A stretch of DNA of 64,000 nucleotides, from positions 1 to 64,000 of the forward strand of contig DATBMH010000077.1 in the NCBI GenBank assembly GCA_036554945.1, in the 5' to 3' direction. A model generated the notes under the pieces. That model was not told the DNA's origin. It worked only from the letters and a program-made list of their open reading frames with translations, and ran no database searches. A program made the position numbers and the translations under genes. The stretch's first letter is position 1; each line of letters starts with the position of its first letter. This DNA is from JACDAN01 sp036554945 (GTDB lineage: Bacteria; Actinomycetota; Thermoleophilia; Gaiellales; Gaiellaceae). Of the stretch, positions 62,661 to 64,000 are shown piece by piece.

Positions 62661-64000
62661 CTAGCCCGACTGCGCGCCGACGATCAGCTGGAAGTCAGGC
62701 GAGGTCGCCGTCGACCCGTACATCTGCCCGTCGATCAGCGAGCCGAGGTCCGGCCACGTGTAGTACGTCGGCCAGCCGTTCGACGCCGAGGGAAGCATGA
62801 TCCGGTCGCAGATCAGCGGGCCGCTCGAGTGGAAGTTCTCGTGGATCGTGCAGTCGTCCTTCGCGTACACGATCCCCTGGAGGCCCGAGGGCTCGCTCTG
62901 GCTCTGCGTGCCGCCCTGGTCGTACTCGGAGTCGTCGCCGGAGAGCACGATCATCATGTTCTGGGTCGGGTCCCAGTTGGCCATGCCGTTCGTGATGCAG
63001 TTCGCGCTCCCGTTGCCGCCCGCGCAGACCAGCTCGTCGAACTCGATGTCGCCGGCCGCGTAGATGATCCCGCGGCCCTGGTAGTTGACGAGCGAGCCGT
63101 CGTCGTCGAAGCGGAAGTCGCCGTCGAGGAAGATCGTGCCCTGGATCTTCAGGACGTGCGTGACGTGGTTCCACGAGATCTCGCCGACCGTGTTGCCGTT
63201 CTCGATCACCTTGCAGGTGTAGCTCGAGCCGGACGGCGTGACTTCCTCGTAGGCGTCCGAGCCCTGGCGGCTGTTGTTGTACCAGCTGTCGTCGTCGAAG
63301 CCGTTCGGGTAGCTGCCGCCCGAGTTGTTGCAGTAGTGCTTGGGGCCCGGCTTGGCGTTCTGGTACCAGTACGCCATGTCGATCGTGGGCTTCTGCAGGT
63401 CGGTCGGAAGCGTCGTGATCGTCGTCCCGAAGACGTTGTCCGCGGAGCTGCACGGGCTGTGCGCCGGGTTGCCGCCGTACGTGCAGGTGCCGGCGACGTC
63501 GGCCGTCGAGACAGGGGTGCCGGACACGCCGATGCTCGACGCGGGAACCGTGTAGTACGCCAGGACCTCGACCCAGTCGACGTAGGCCGTGCGGCTCGAG
63601 CCGCTCGCGTTGTTGACCCTGAAGCGGAGCCCGAAGTCGGAGTCGTTGAAGTCGGCCGGCGTCCAGGTCGTGCCCCAGAGGTCACCGGTGCCGCCGTACG
63701 TGACGATCGTCTGGGAGGTGCCCCAGTTGCCCGCCGCGGCCTTGTCGGTCCCGACCGCGGTGCCGTTCTTCAGGAGCATGACGTCGCGATCGTTGATCGA
63801 GCTCGTCGCGCTCGCCTGGCGCTCGACGCGAACCCTGATCCCCGTGATCGTCGCATTGCTCGGGATGTCGAAGTCGAAGTCGCTCGCGTCGAGGTTCGCA
63901 CTCGAGCCGCCGCCCGAAACGGAGGTGTAGGCGAAGTCGCCGTCGTTCGAGCGGATCTCGTCGGAGTCGGTCCACCCGGTGCCGTTGTCCGGAAGGTTCG
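62661..64000 (-). CDS. PilX-like pilus-associated adhesin (second of a tandem pair, 5' end outside window)
   Basis: The frame is open to the window edge and encodes at least 446 residues. It shares with the previous protein the beta domain (DLWGTTWTPADFNDSDFGLRF), Cys-containing block (GTCTYGG) and C-terminal domain (GRGIIYAAGDIEFDELVCAGG, NWDPTQNMMIVLSG). The N-terminal prepilin segment lies beyond the window. The two genes are a tandem duplication with 63 bases between them. Confidence 0.85.
   Translation of the reverse strand, partial: NLPDNGTGWTDSDEIRSNDGDFAYTSVSGGGSSANLDASDFDFDIPSNATITGIRVRVERQASATSSINDRDVMLLKNGTAVGTDKAAAGNWGTSQTIVTYGGTGDLWGTTWTPADFNDSDFGLRFRVNNASGSSRTAYVDWVEVLAYYTVPASSIGVSGTPVSTADVAGTCTYGGNPAHSPCSSADNVFGTTITTLPTDLQKPTIDMAYWYQNAKPGPKHYCNNSGGSYPNGFDDDSWYNNSRQGSDAYEEVTPSGSSYTCKVIENGNTVGEISWNHVTHVLKIQGTIFLDGDFRFDDDGSLVNYQGRGIIYAAGDIEFDELVCAGGNGSANCITNGMANWDPTQNMMIVLSGDDSEYDQGGTQSQSEPSGLQGIVYAKDDCTIHENFHSSGPLICDRIMLPSASNGWPTYYTWPDLGSLIDGQMYGSTATSPDFQLIVGAQSG

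Overview
The window is GC-rich and almost wall-to-wall coding: no gene-free stretch exceeds 300 bases, and the longest is about 260 bases at 59572-59829. Genes commonly overlap by 1-4 bases (ATGA, GTGA, TTGA and even CTGA junctions), and GTG and TTG starts are frequent. Together with a CGNR zinc-finger regulator, a DUF4081-GNAT protein, VanW/G5 and L,D-transpeptidase wall proteins and a tilS-hpt-ftsH-folP-folB-folK order, this suggests an actinobacterium, possibly a deep-branching Thermoleophilia-type lineage. That placement is inference from gene content; no rRNA gene or complete tRNA was found.

1-2059: 5' part of clpC (minus strand, cut by the window edge), its leader, and a terminator for the next operon. 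2060-26050: a large cell-surface polysaccharide locus. It holds a polyisoprenyl-phosphate sugar transferase, a Wzx-type flippase, a Wzy-type polymerase/ligase, a Wzz/BY-kinase with a tyrosine tail, a PHP-type tyrosine phosphatase, GT4, GT2 and GT9 glycosyltransferases, a methyltransferase, a PIG-L deacetylase, and sugar-nucleotide enzymes. It includes an ADP-heptose module (GmhA-adenylyltransferase fusion, GmhB, HldA) and two secreted glycosidase-like proteins.

26037-42906: mostly minus-strand housekeeping genes: lysS, a membrane-anchored stand-alone Clp N-domain protein, greA with a probable attenuator, coaX, folK, folB, folP, a zinc metallopeptidase, an EamA transporter, ftsH, hpt, tilS, a histidine phosphatase and a GNAT protein. 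dusB, a membrane protein and a subtilase lie on the plus strand. 42949-50250: a CGNR regulator with a leaderless-type promoter, nucleoside phosphorylase, lipid kinase, L,D-transpeptidase, sirtuin, thioesterase and VanW protein. 50261-54819: three acyl-CoA dehydrogenases and an SDR, with operator-like palindromes. 54816-64000: a type IV pilus/Tad-like region with PilB, a separate MshEN-domain protein, a TadG-like vWA protein, prepilin peptidase and two tandem PilX-like adhesins; the second runs off the window edge.

The most notable non-coding signals are the terminator-like attenuator in the greA leader, three families of dispersed intergenic palindromic repeats (two loci each), non-canonical start codons (CTG twice, probably ATC or GTC once), and a perfect MshEN nucleotide-binding motif in a protein beside a PilB whose own motif is degenerate.
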